From positions 1,116,001 through 1,180,000 of the forward strand of contig NW_008805073.1 of assembly GCF_000004825.1 (NCBI RefSeq): a stretch of 64,000 nt of DNA, read 5' to 3'. Made by a program: the position numbers and the translations under genes. Numbering within the stretch: position 1 is the first letter of the stretch; each line of letters starts with the position of its first letter. This document shows positions 46,519-57,404 of the stretch, one piece after another. This DNA comes from Heterostelium album PN500. Its lineage: Eukaryota; Evosea; Eumycetozoa; Acytosteliales; Acytosteliaceae. The notes under the pieces were generated by a model. The model searched no databases. It was given only the letters and a program-made list of their open reading frames with translations, and was not told the DNA's origin.

Positions 46519-47464
46519 ATGGTAAGTTAAAATATATTTTTTTTTATAAATTATAAATATAGATATCTTTCTATAAATAAATATCATTATATAAATTATA
46601 AATATTATTATTAGTATTATGATGATATTAATTTGAAAATTTGGATTGATTAATTAGGCATCAACAAAGAGAAGATTAACAAGAGAAGAATCATCAGTTG
46701 TTTTGGGAGAGGAACAAGTCGCTGAATTGAAGGAGGCTTTCGAACTCTTGGATAAAGATAGAACTGGTGTCATCAAGAAGGACAGTTTGAAGACTTCATT
46801 GAAGCAATTCAATATCTTTGTCACCCAAGAACAATTAGATGAGATGTTTGCTGAAGCCGATATGACCAAGACTGGTGGTATTGCTTTCCCAGAGTTCATG
46901 TCCATGATGTCACGTCGTATGAAACAAGTATGTTGAATTATCATTAGTTGAAATGATCTCAACTGACGACTTACTAATCAATCAATCAATCGATCAACAA
47001 TCAATATTATAGACTAGCAATGAACAAATTTTATTAAATGCATTCAAGACTTTTGATCCAGAAGGATTGGGATACATCCCAACAAAGGATATGGCAAAGG
47101 CTTTGTTGACCTTGGGAGACAAACTTACAGAGGCTGAGGTATGTGTCAACATTATCACATTATTTTTCAACAACAACAATCACGTGATTGTTTTTGGTTT
47201 TTTTTATTTATTTTTCAAAGTAAAACTGAAAGCAAGTTGGCTCTTTGAAACCCAACTTTTTTTTTGTTTTTTTTTTTGAAAAAATTCAATTCCAAATTAT
47301 TTTTTTACATCGATGACAGTACAGCTTACTAATTTTTTTTATTTGAAAATTATTATCTTTTTTTTTTTTAATTTTAGTTACAAGAACTCTTGACTATTTG
47401 TGAAAACGAACAAAAGCAAGTGAAGTATGACCTCTTTGTTAATACCCTTTTCGCTAAAAAATAA
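46519..47464 (+). CDS. mlcR: myosin II regulatory light chain
   Basis: Exons 46519-46521, 46658-46927, 47013-47138 and 47378-47464 encode 161 residues, the length of the Dictyostelium protein. The first exon is the ATG alone. The N terminus MASTKRRLTREESSVVLGEE keeps the kinase target Ser13 and basic stretch used by myosin light chain kinase. EF-hand 1 is LLDKDRTGVIKKDSL; later hands (FAEADMTKTGGIAFPEF, FKTFDPEGLGYIPTKD) are degenerate, as usual for these light chains. The end EQKQVKYDLFVNTLFAKK is nearly the known one. It binds the neck of myosin II heavy chain and regulates cortical contractility, cytokinesis and motility. The last intron is long (239 bp) for this window. Confidence 0.96.
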
Positions 47465-48151
47465 GTGATTAAATAGTTCAAAATTGTGCAATAATAAATT
47501 AAAACCAATCAAAAAAAAAAAAAAAAAACAAACCAAAAAACAAAAAAAACAGTCCAAATTAATATAATATATATATAATATTAATAATAAGAATTTGTTG
47601 TAATAAATATAAATTAATTAAGATCAAAATCAAACGATTGAAATTGATTCAATTATAATTATTGGATTTTTTTGTTATTATTATTTTGATCAATTTAAAT
47701 ATTTTTTTATTTTATTGAAAAAGATATATGTCCAAACCATCCAATTAATAAACTATGATTCCAAGTCAAGGAAAAAAAATGTGATATTTGAAAAAAAAAA
47801 AAGTCAAATTATTTTTTATTAAAATGATGTTGACTTTTTTTTTAATTTTGCAATTTTTTTAATTTTTTTCATTCCCCACAAAGTGTCTGACAAAAATACA
47901 GTCAGACTTAATAATAATTGTGTTTGTTGGCTGTTTTTTCTTTATTTTACACAAAAACGAAACAACTATAAATAATAAAATAATACCTTTTTTTATTTAT
48001 TTAATTATTGTTTTTTTTTTTTTTTTTGAAATTAAAATAAATAAAAGTTTTATCTAGATATAAATAGAAATAATAATCAATAATAGTATATAAATAATCA
48101 ATAATAATAATTAATAAATTTAATATATATATAAAATAATAATAAAAAAAG
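47465..48151. other. intergenic
   Basis: A/T runs. A 7-bp inverted repeat GTCTGAC/GTCAGAC with nine-base loop (47885-47907) follows a CCCCACAA motif; too short to call an RNA gene. Confidence 0.4.
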
Positions 48152-50324
48152 ATGATTGATAATTTTACAATTTTAACAAAAGGAGGTATTGTATTATTAT
48201 CAATTGAATGGGCAAGACTCAAAGGTCATCCAATCAATAATTTGATTCGTAAGGTATTGGTACAAGAGAGAGGTTCAGAGACATCATTTCAATCTGATAA
48301 CTATACTTTGAAATGGACTTTTGCAAATGAAGTTGATTTAATATTTGTTGTAAGTATAAGTTTAAAAAAAAAAAATAACAAGTATTAAAAATTGATATTA
48401 ATAATATGCGATCGCATTATTTATATATACAGGTTGTATATCAAAAGATTTTATCTTTGATGTATATAGATGAATTGTTGAATGTCGTAAAGAGAAAGTT
48501 TGTAAAGATGTACAAGGATGTTTTGGTTTCCATTAAGAATTCATCGGATGACTTGGCAATCGATACTTTTGAACCTTTCAAGGAAAAGTTTGATTTGATT
48601 CTCACCAAGGTGGAGACTCTTTCAAAGATGAAGCAATCGTCTGCCGCACCACCAAAGCGTTACGAAGATACCGAGAAGGGTAGAGCTGCTATCGAGTTGA
48701 AACGTGAGAAGGAGTGGAAAGACAAGAAGAGTGGAAAATCTGTAAATAAAAACAAGAGCAAGGACAAGGATAATAAGAAAAAGGTGAACGGTGCCAACAG
48801 TAGTAATAGAAATCAAAGTAGTAGCAGCAGCAGTAGTGATGATAGTTCTGAAAATGAATCGGATCAAGAAAACTCTAATGAAGATTCAAATGAACAAGAT
48901 GTTGATTCTGATGAACAACAAGAAAAACAACAACAACAACAAAACAATAATAACAACAAGAATACACCAACTTCTCCAAAACAATCTAGTGTATTTGATG
49001 ATGCAGAAGATGAAGAAGATCCAGATATTGCAAGAGCAAGAAAAGCTCTATTAAAAGCACGTAAGTTATTATTAAATAATTAAATATATTTTAATAGTTC
49101 TAATTTATTAAAATATTAATAATTAACAATCAATTTCTAGAAATTGGAGCAAATAAAAAAACACCAACAAAGAAATCATCTTCTTTTATATCATCATCAT
49201 CTAATAAGGATAAGGATATAAATACACCACCACCAAAAAAGGAAAAGAGAGTTTCCGATACAAAGATCTCAAAGAGTGAGATGGCAGAGATTGACAAGTC
49301 TGATAAATCTGGAAAGAAAAAGGTTGTCGTCAAGGAAAAGTTTGTAAAGCACAATATGGAAATGGATGTAAGCTCTGACGAGGAAGACAAACCAGTCTCT
49401 GGTTTCATGAAGTACTTCCAAACATTGACTGGAAGTAGAACCATTGACAATAACGATCTCGAGCCGATTCTCCAGAAATTAAAGTCACATCTCACCTCCA
49501 AGAATGTAGCACTCGACATTGCAGAGAAGTTGGTCGATTCCGTTGGACAGAGTTTGCAAGGCAAGAAGTTGTCTACTTTCCAGGGTGTCAACTCTGTCGT
49601 CAAGCAAGCAATGGAGGAAGCAGTCACTAGAATCCTCACACCGAAAAAGACTATCGACATTCTCAGAGATGTCCAGGCGGTGCGTGGAACTCGTCCCTAC
49701 ACTATTGTTTTCAGTGGTGTCAATGGTGTCGGAAAATCAACCAATCTCGCCAAGATTTGCTATTGGTTGACCGCTCATGGATACAAGGTAATGATGGCAG
49801 CTTGTGATACTTTTAGATCCGGTGCTATCGAGCAGCTCAAGACACATGCCGAGCGTTTGAACGTCGAAGTATTTGAGCGTGGCTATGGAAAGGATGCCGC
49901 ATCGATTGCCGGTGAGGCAATTGATTATGCACGTGCTACCAATCACGACGTGGTGTTGATCGATACCACCGGTAGAATGCAAAACAACGAGCCATTGATG
50001 AGAGCACTCTCGAAGCTCGTCAATCAAAACACAATCGACTTGGTACTCTTTGTAGGTGAGGCACTCGTTGGAAACGACGGTGTAGATCAACTCGTTAAAT
50101 TCGACAAGTCACTCTCGCTCCTAGCAGATTCCACTCAAACCAAGGTCAGAACCATCGATGGAATCATTCTCACCAAATTTGATACCATCGATGACAAGGT
50201 CGGTGCTGCCATCTCTATGGTCTATTCAACTGGACATCCAATCATCTTCCTTGGAACAGGTCAAAATTATACTGATCTCAAACGTATGAATGTTAAAGTT
50301 GTAGTTAAGTCGTTATTAAATTAG
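48152..50324 (+). CDS. srpra: signal recognition particle receptor subunit alpha
   Basis: Exons 48152-48349, 48433-49060 and 49141-50324 give 669 residues. The N-terminal SRX domain ([47 protein letters not shown]-type helix) binds SR-beta on the ER membrane. A charged linker rich in Lys, Ser/Asp/Glu and Gln/Asn (about residues 160-360) follows. The C-terminal NG GTPase domain has [37 protein letters not shown] and [16 protein letters not shown], with the closing [14 protein letters not shown]. This is the SRP54/FtsY GTPase family, and the SRX domain separates it from SRP54. It docks ribosome-SRP complexes at the translocon. Confidence 0.95.
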
Positions 50325-50374
50325 AAAATAAAAAGAAATGATCATTTGTAAACAACAACAATTTACTTGAGTAT

Positions 50375-51045
50375 TTATTTATTTATCATATACTCTATAT
50401 TATTTATATTATTTGTATAACTTTTTAAAATATAATCAATATTAATATGAAAAGTGAAATCGAATGGATTTGATAGATCATCCGAGCTATCTATAGGTGC
50501 ACGAAAATGAGGAAACCATATTTTAACATCTTCCCACATCTGTTCTAGAGGCAGTGGTTCATTTAAACTGAACCATTGAGGTGACATCTCTTCTGATTCC
50601 ACAAGTTCACCTGTCCATTCATTTACTTGATAAACACTACATTCTGTTGACTCTTCTATTTTTGGATAGATGAAATTAAGTATTCCTCTTTATTGTTGGT
50701 ATAATAGTTATTATTTTTTTAAAGATTCACAAATATATCAATCTCAATGACATTTCAATCTTCAGAGGTAATATCATACCTAAAAATTAAGTTACTAGGT
50801 TTCAATCCAACCTCTTCTATACATTCTCTGATGGCTGCACTTTCTATTGACGAATCTGTAGATTCTACTTTTCCTCCAGGTCCATTAAATTTTCCTGCAC
50901 CAAATCCTCTTTTCTTTAGTGCTAATAGAATATTTTGATTTTCACTATCAATAAAGAAACATAATGTTGTTTTTCTCATTCTTATTTTATTTTTTGTTTG
51001 GTGATGTTTCTCATTCTTTTGGTAAATCGTCGTTTTTTTATTCAT
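50375..51045 (-). CDS. Nudix hydrolase, MTH1/NUDT1-like
   Basis: Minus-strand exons 51045-50780 and 50687-50375 encode 192 residues. MRKTTLCFFID and ILLALKKRGFGAGKFNGPGG are followed by the Nudix helix (AAIRECIEEVGL) and, across the intron, ECSVYQVNEWTGELVESEEM, SPQWFSLNEPLPLEQMWEDV and KIWFPH. These match human MTH1 (GFGAGRWNGFGGKV, ESDEMRPCWF, MWPDD, WFP), which removes oxidised purine nucleotides such as 8-oxo-dGTP. The Nudix box has one residue more than the canonical spacing between its Gly and the RExxEE helix. Two possible starts exist: ATG at 51045 or the Met of RMRKTTLCF; the latter would give the length more usual for the family. The gene converges with the SRP receptor gene, with only 50 bp between their stops. 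Confidence 0.88.
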
Positions 51046-51410
51046 TTCAAAAAAAAAACTATCACAAAAATTAAAATAAATAAATAAATTTTATTATCTT
51101 ATATAGTTTACTATTCATTTCTTAGAAAAAATAAAAACAAAGATAAATGTAAATCTTAAGATATAAAAATAAAATTAATATTTTAAAAATTTGTTTTTTG
51201 TTTTACAAAACTTTGCCCGGGCTGAATTTTTTTCGTTTTTCATCTTCGTTATTCCCAACGTTTCAATGATAATACAAATTATTTTTTTGAAATTTTTTAA
51301 AAAAAATAAAAAATAAAATTTTTTTATCGATTTTCTTTCCATACACTCAAAAGCATCACGTGTTGAATTTTTCACTTCCTTTTTTTTTGTCATACAGATC
51401 AATCCAAACA
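51046..51410. other. intergenic between divergent genes
   Basis: Shared upstream region of the Nudix and RPS27 genes; A/T-rich. No element assigned. Confidence 0.45.
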
Positions 51411-52253
51411 ATGGTGTGTATCTTTATCACTTTATTTTTTAATATGATGAAATGATTTCATTATTTAAATAGCTATTTGAGTAGTTTAGTTTGGTTGTTA
51501 GTTTATTATCAATAAGAAGTTTAGAAAAAAAACAAATAAAATAATCAAAAAAAAATAAAAAAAAATAGAAACATTAGAGTAGTTACATATTAGAATCAAA
51601 AATAATAAAATATATATACAGATATAGGTTGAAATTAGAATATAAAATAGAATGTCGATACAGATTCAGATAGATTGGTAGAAAGATAATATTTTTAGTG
51701 AAATAAAATAAAAATAATGAATAATAATAATAATAAAATAAAAATAATAGTTTAATAATAATGATAAATTATAAATGATAGATAATGAAACAACAACTAG
51801 TTTAAACGAACAAATGCTATTTTTATTGTTATGAAAATTATTATTTCGTAAACCCCAAATTATTCGTTTTACTAATTTTTTTTACTATTATATAAACAAT
51901 ATAAAGGCTAGAGAACGTGGTGATTTGCTATTCCCAAGCATCGAATCCGAGAAGAGAAAACACAAGTTAAAGAGATTGGTTCAATCACCAAACTCTTACT
52001 TTATGGATATTAACTGTCACGGATGTCACACCATCACAGTTGTATTCTCACATGTAAGTAATCAACTGAATTTATAATTATTCTTTTTTTATTTTTGTCA
52101 AATTATTAATCAAACAATTAATTATTAATTAAACAATGATAATAGGCTCAAACCGTTGTCTTATGTAGCTCATGCTCCACCGTTATTGCTCAACCAAGTG
52201 GTGGACGTGCTAAGATTACACCTGGATGCAGATTGCGTCACAAGGGAGAATAA
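51411..52253 (+). CDS. rps27: 40S ribosomal protein S27 (eS27)
   Basis: Exons 51411-51413, 51907-52053 and 52146-52253 give 85 residues. The coding body [40 protein letters not shown] and [20 protein letters not shown] is eS27, with a four-Cys zinc site (CHGC and CSSC). No ATG precedes Ala in frame, so the start must be in an upstream exon. The best candidate is the ATG at 51411 followed by GTGTGTA, giving a 493-bp first intron, by far the longest here. The donor is unusual, so another ATG within that interval remains possible. Protein is part of the small ribosomal subunit. Confidence 0.9.
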
Positions 52254-52425
52254 GCATCCAGTTTATTCTGATTTGAGTTATGCCCTTGGAATACCTCTTT
52301 AATAAAATAACTAGGTTTACTAAAGATCTATTAGAAGCCGTCACTATTATTATTATTTTTCAATTTATTTTTTTGTTTTAAAAACCCCACGTAAATCAAT
52401 TACGAAATAACAACTTTTATTGAGA

Positions 52426-53160
52426 ATGATCGATCTGCATCCAAATTATGCTGATGCTTATTACAGGTTGGCTTTAATTCTTAAAGTTGAGGATCGATCA
52501 TCTATCATTCTACCATCGGTCTATCAATGACACGACAACTATACTGATTCCAACTCATATTATAACCTTGCAACGACACTCTCAAATGATGAATCAATAA
52601 TCAATGACAGAACAACAACTATACTTGAAATCAATAGAATGTGATCCAACCCATGCCTGGTCATATTTTAACCTTCCAATGACACTTTTAAGAGGTAAAT
52701 CAATCATTCTTAATGATGGACAATCAATGACAAGACAACAACTATACTTGAAATCAATAGAATGTGATCCAACCAATTTCAATCAATCATACTTGATGAT
52801 GGTCAAACAATGACAGAGCAACAAATATACGTGAAAGCAATAGAATGTGATCCTAACTATCTCGATTCATATAATAGCCTTGCAGCTACACTTTCTCGTG
52901 GTGAATCAATTACACTTAATAGTGGACAAGTACTTACAAAACAACAACTATATCTGGAATCACTAAGATTGAATGATAAACAAACATTTATTTACAGAAG
53001 GATTGGATTAACACTTTTGAACAACAAACAAACCATTACACTTCCAGATGGTCAACAAATGTCAAGGAGACAACTACTTCAAAAAGAAGAAAACCGTGGT
53101 AGAGGTAATAGATTTATAAATAAACTAACTTACAGAATGGATGACCCTTCAATTATATAA
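52426..53160 (+). pseudogene. broken TPR-like 41-residue repeat gene
   Basis: Pieces of the repeat found at 2-1489 occur in changing frames. IDLHPNYADAYYRLALILK opens from an ATG at 52426 and soon stops. A fragment LSMTRQLY, then SNSYYNLATTLSNDESI, then MTEQQLYLKSIECDPTHAWS with YFNLPMTLLRGKSIILNDGQ follow. The last open piece (52810-53160, MTEQQIYVKAIECDPNYLDS onward) keeps the family ending GLTLLNNKQTITLPDGQQMS and then runs on with a different tail (ENRGRGNRFINKL). At least four frame breaks and partial loss of units mark it as a pseudogene, although the final 116 codons are still open. It sits directly in the 3' flank of RPS27. Confidence 0.75.
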
Positions 53161-53444
53161 ATAAAAACTACAATTAAATTAGATATACTTTCTCATCGAA
53201 ATAGTTTGTTTTTTGTTTTTTTTTTCGACCATTGTTTTAAAAGATCTTTATTTATTTATTACATATTCTATAGTCATTTGAATTAAAGTGTTTGTTGTTT
53301 GTTGCTTGTTGTTTGTTGTTATTTTAGAGTGTATTTGTATTTAAACAGATAAAGTATTATCAATCTGTTTTTAGAGTCGGCTTGTTATTATTTATTTATT
53401 TTTTTGTTTGAATCCAATAAGTTTATAATAGGTGCTATAGTTGT

Positions 53445-54135
53445 TTATTTGATATTTGATTCATCCTCTTGTTCTCTGACCAATTCTCCTTTATATAAAA
53501 ATCTGTAACCGTATCTCTTTTTCTTTGTTGTAACAACATCTTCTTGTAAAACTTCATAGTTTAAACCTATCATAATAATAATTTAATGTTTAAAAAACCA
53601 TTAGTTAATAACTTATTAATAGATAAACCGAGTTCTTTCGTTATCTTATCATATTCAAATGATAACGCATCTTACCATTTTCTTTACAATAACTGATTGC
53701 ACCAGCTTCAGAGTCGAAGGCCAATTGTACTTGACCGAGAGTACCGGCGGATGCCCACCAACCCATGAGACCGTCATGCCACTTGTCGACGATTGGCAAT
53801 TCAAGACGCCACTTACGAGTACGAAGAGTACCGGATTGCATTGTGATTCTCGATGGTCTGTAGATGAGTACGGTCTTACCGTCTACCTTGATACCATTGA
53901 CGAGATGTCTGATGTGTAAGTTGCTTGGTGTATCGGTAGCTTCGTGAGTTCCAACCTTCAAGTCATTGCTGTCAATGACAACAGTATCGTAAGAATCATC
54001 TGGTTTCTGTGTTGAGAATTGTCTGTTGAATCCAACCAAAGCACTTCTATTCAACATGCTAACATTCTGCTGAATAGATGGTGTTCTTCTCAACAAAGTT
54101 AAAGAGCAACTCGATGTAATCAATCTTTTGAACAT
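53445..54135 (-). CDS. ndufs4: NADH dehydrogenase (complex I) subunit NDUFS4
   Basis: Minus-strand exons 54135-53676 and 53566-53445 give 193 residues. The N terminus MFKRLITSSCSLTLLRRTPS is a mitochondrial presequence. The mature part has the NDUFS4 blocks VLIYRPSRITMQSGTLRTRK, WRLELPIVDKWHDGLMGWWA, SAGTLGQVQLAFDSEAGAIS and YCKENG; the second exon adds LNYEVLQEDVVTTKKKRYGY. NDUFS4 stabilises the NADH-oxidising arm of complex I. The end lacks the animal SYGANFSWNKR motif; instead it reads RFLYKGELVREQEDESNIK. In-frame codons upstream of the chosen ATG are poly-Phe from a T run and are not counted. Confidence 0.93.
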
Positions 54136-54916
54136 CTTATTAATAATATATATTGAAAAAGTATCGTTATAATAAAATAACAAAGTAAATATGAAAAAAA
54201 AAATTTTTAGAAAAAAAAAAACAATCAATAAAAAAAAAATGAAAAAGAAAAAAAAATCAATTAAAAAAATAAATAACAAAAAAGCAATTGATCAAACAGT
54301 AATAAAAATAATGTAAACCAGATCACAATGATTGGATTGATAGGTTTAGTTCTTAATTTCATTATATTAATTTATATTTATGTTAATCTATTGAAATGGA
54401 TTTGTAAGTTCAACTATCTTTGAAAAAACTATACATATGCAAAAATGATTATTAGTGGATACTTTAGTAAAAAGTTATATAACTATTTCAATTAAAAAGT
54501 TGATATAAGATATTATATCTTTCGATCTTCAAATTTTTAAAAAATTTTTTTTTTTTTTTTTTTTTTACAAACTTTTTTTTTTTTTTTTTTTTACAAAAAC
54601 TGGTCGAACGAAAGGGTGTACTCATTTTTCCTGGCGATTTGTATCACTTTAAAGACAATTAAAATTATCCTTCTATTACTATATTTACTTGGATCTCATT
54701 GTTTAGAGTTTCGAAAGTAAAAGGTAGGTTATTATTATTTCTTAATTTTTTTTTTTTTTTTTTTCAAGATTAGTTTTTTTTTTTTTTTCGGTTATTTTTT
54801 TTTATTAATGTCATCTAATTAATAATTGGACTGATCATTTCTATTTATAAAAACATAGTCTTATAGTAATAGTAGTTGTTTTGTATTAATACAGAATAAT
54901 AGTAAGTTGATTTGTA
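54136..54916. other. intergenic between divergent genes
   Basis: Dominated by long T and A tracts (for example 54549-54593). No coding frame. Acts as the shared upstream region of NDUFS4 and the methyltransferase gene. Confidence 0.5.
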
Positions 54917-55775
54917 ATGCAAAAAGAAAATAATAACAACAATAATCAGGAAGTAGTCACTACCAAGGATATGGATTATGAAAACGAGCAGTATTCGTGG
55001 ATACCGTTTTTAGATGAAGACGATCCTCTTCCAGGTCAATGTGTAGGTTTTTTTTTCGAAATCGTAGATAGATAGAATTACATTATTTATAATTATAATT
55101 ATTCATAGTGTCCATATGCAACAACATCACCTGTTACCATTGAAAGATCTCTCATCATGATAAACTGTGATAAGGACGATATATTATTGGATGTTGGATG
55201 TGGTGATGGACGTATTGCCATCTATGCAGCCAAACACTATGGAATAAAGTCAATAGGTATCGATGTAAATCCAGATCTTATCGAAAAAGCCAATTCCGAT
55301 GCCAAAGAAGCAGATGTTTCACATTTAGTTTTATTCAAGTATGTGATTAATCATTTGCATACAAAATTATTTATTAATTAATTCTATTCTTTTTAGAGTT
55401 CAAAGTTTTGCAGAGGAATCATTTGATTTCAAATTATCAACGATCGACAAAGAGTTTGCCAAAGATTGTAAACATATTTATCCAACTATTATTACATGTT
55501 ATCTAATTCCTAAAGCATTGAAAATAATTGAACCACGCATAAAAGATCTTGTTAGACACAATTGTTTGGAATCAACAACATCACAGTCAGAGATACTGAC
55601 AAACACACGTCCAATTACAGCACACAAAGATATCAGAGTAGCACTTTTCGTTTTCGAAATGGAGAGATGGAAGACAGTCGATAAAGATGATAAATTCAAG
55701 ATATTTACCTATTCTAAAGTATCGATCGATGTCATTCCAACTTTTGTCAATACTGAAAATCCATATATAATGTAA
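54917..55775 (+). CDS. class I SAM-dependent methyltransferase
   Basis: Exons 54917-55042, 55109-55338 and 55397-55775 give 244 residues. Motif I is LLDVGCGDGRIAIYAAKHYG and the acidic loop SIGIDVNPDLIEKAN binds SAM ribose. The PYATTSPVTIERSLIMINCD lead-in resembles that of FAM173/ATPSCKMT-like lysine methyltransferases, but the later part (IKDLVRHNCLESTTSQSEIL, FVFEMERWKTVDKDDKFKI) is not one I recognise. There is no presequence or membrane helix, which weighs against a mitochondrial location. Substrate unknown. Confidence 0.82.
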
Positions 55776-56140
55776 TACCCCAACAACCAACAGCAACATC
55801 AACAATCTTTATAAGGAAAATAATAACAAAAAAAGAGAAATTATTAAATATATTAATAATTCTTTTTTCATTTCATTTTTTCCATCCACTTAAGTACAAT
55901 TCGATTATTAATCTTTTAAATAAATAATTAATAGACTCTTTGTGCTTTTCTCTCTCTTTAATATTGAATGATTAAAAATTGTTTTTTTTTTTTTTTTTAT
56001 TTTTTTATTTTTATTTTTATTTTTATTTTTTTGATGATCACTGATTTCCCATTAATAAGTTTAATCAGTGTTAATATATTCGATTTTGGTTGATTTTGTC
56101 ATCTGATATTCTTATTAATATTATATATTTATTAAAAAAA
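55776..56140. other. intergenic
   Basis: A/T tracts and ETF-alpha leader; nothing else seen. Confidence 0.5.
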
Positions 56141-57268
56141 ATGTTTAGATTTGTAAATAAATTAGTATGTAATAAGTTTATAGAACGTTATCAATAATCA
56201 TCGATGAATAGTCTTTTTGTTAACATAGTTATCATCATTATCTTATAGAATCATATCAATTCATCATTATTAATTAATAATGGTATTAGATATTATAGCA
56301 GTAAATGTTTGGTTGTTGCTGAACACGATAATAAAGATTTATTGTCATCGACATTGAATACCATTACAGCGGCAAACAAATTGGGATCGGATGTATTGTT
56401 GTTGGTTGCAGGTAACAATTGTAAATCAGTGGTAGACAAGGCAACAAAGATCAAGGGTGTCAAGACTGTTTTCCATGCTGACCATCCACTACTCGAACAC
56501 GGTCTCGCCGAGACATTGTCACCAGTGGTTGTCGGTCTCAAGGAACGTCAGCAACTCACTCACATCTTCACACCGGCCACCAACTTTGGTAAGAATTTCA
56601 TTCCACGTGTCGCTGCACTCTTGGACGTCGGTGCAGTCTCTGACATCACCTCTATCAAATCGGACGATACTTTTACGCACCCAATCTACGCCGGTAACGC
56701 TATCGCCACCGTAAAGTCAGAGGATGCCGTCAAGATTGGAACCATCCGTACTACAGCATTTGAAAAGGCACCGGTCGAAGGTGGATCCGCTGCCGTAGAA
56801 CAACTCGATTGGATCGCACCACTCGTCGACCAAGCTGCCAGCTCCACCAATATCAAATGGGAGGGTTCCCAAGTGATAAAGTCGGAGCGTCCAGAGTTGA
56901 CCGGTGCTCGTGTCGTCGTTTCAGGTGGTCGTGGTATGAAGAGCGGTGAGAATTTCAAGATGTTGGAAGAGTTGGCCGATACCATGGGTGGTGCTGTCGG
57001 TGCATCGAGAGCCGCCGTCGACAGTGGATTCGTATCGAACGATCTCCAAGTCGGTCAAACCGGTAAGGTCGTCGCACCAGAACTCTATATAGCTGTCGGT
57101 ATCAGTGGTGCCATTCAACATCTTGCAGGTATGAAAGACAGTAAAGTTATCGTTGCCATCAACAAGGATGCTGAAGCTCCAATTTTCCAAGTTGCCGACG
57201 TAGGTTTAGTTGGTGATCTATTTAAAGTTGTACCAGAATTAACAGAAGCAATTAAAAAGGCAAAGTAA
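56141..57268 (+). CDS. etfa: electron transfer flavoprotein subunit alpha
   Basis: Exons 56141-56164 and 56249-57268 give 347 residues. Exon 1 (MFRFVNKL) and the start of exon 2 ([18 protein letters not shown]) form a mitochondrial presequence. The mature protein shows [20 protein letters not shown] and the FAD-binding C-terminal domain: [53 protein letters not shown] and [12 protein letters not shown] accepts electrons from acyl-CoA dehydrogenases in the matrix and passes them to ETF-ubiquinone oxidoreductase. Codons are strongly C-ending. Confidence 0.96.
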
Positions 57269-57404
57269 ATTAAAAATTAATTTATAATATAAAAGATAAT
57301 ATTTCACACAAGAAAAATAAACAAAACAACTATTTAAATACAAACAAACCAATCAAGATAATATTCATTTGGAAACTAAAAAAATATTTATATAAAAGAT
57401 AAAT

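Noticed and set aside
47885-47907. GTCTGAC/GTCAGAC hairpin after a CCCCACAA motif
   Set aside because: Seven pairs with a nine-base loop is too weak, and the motif is adjacent rather than about 60 bp upstream.
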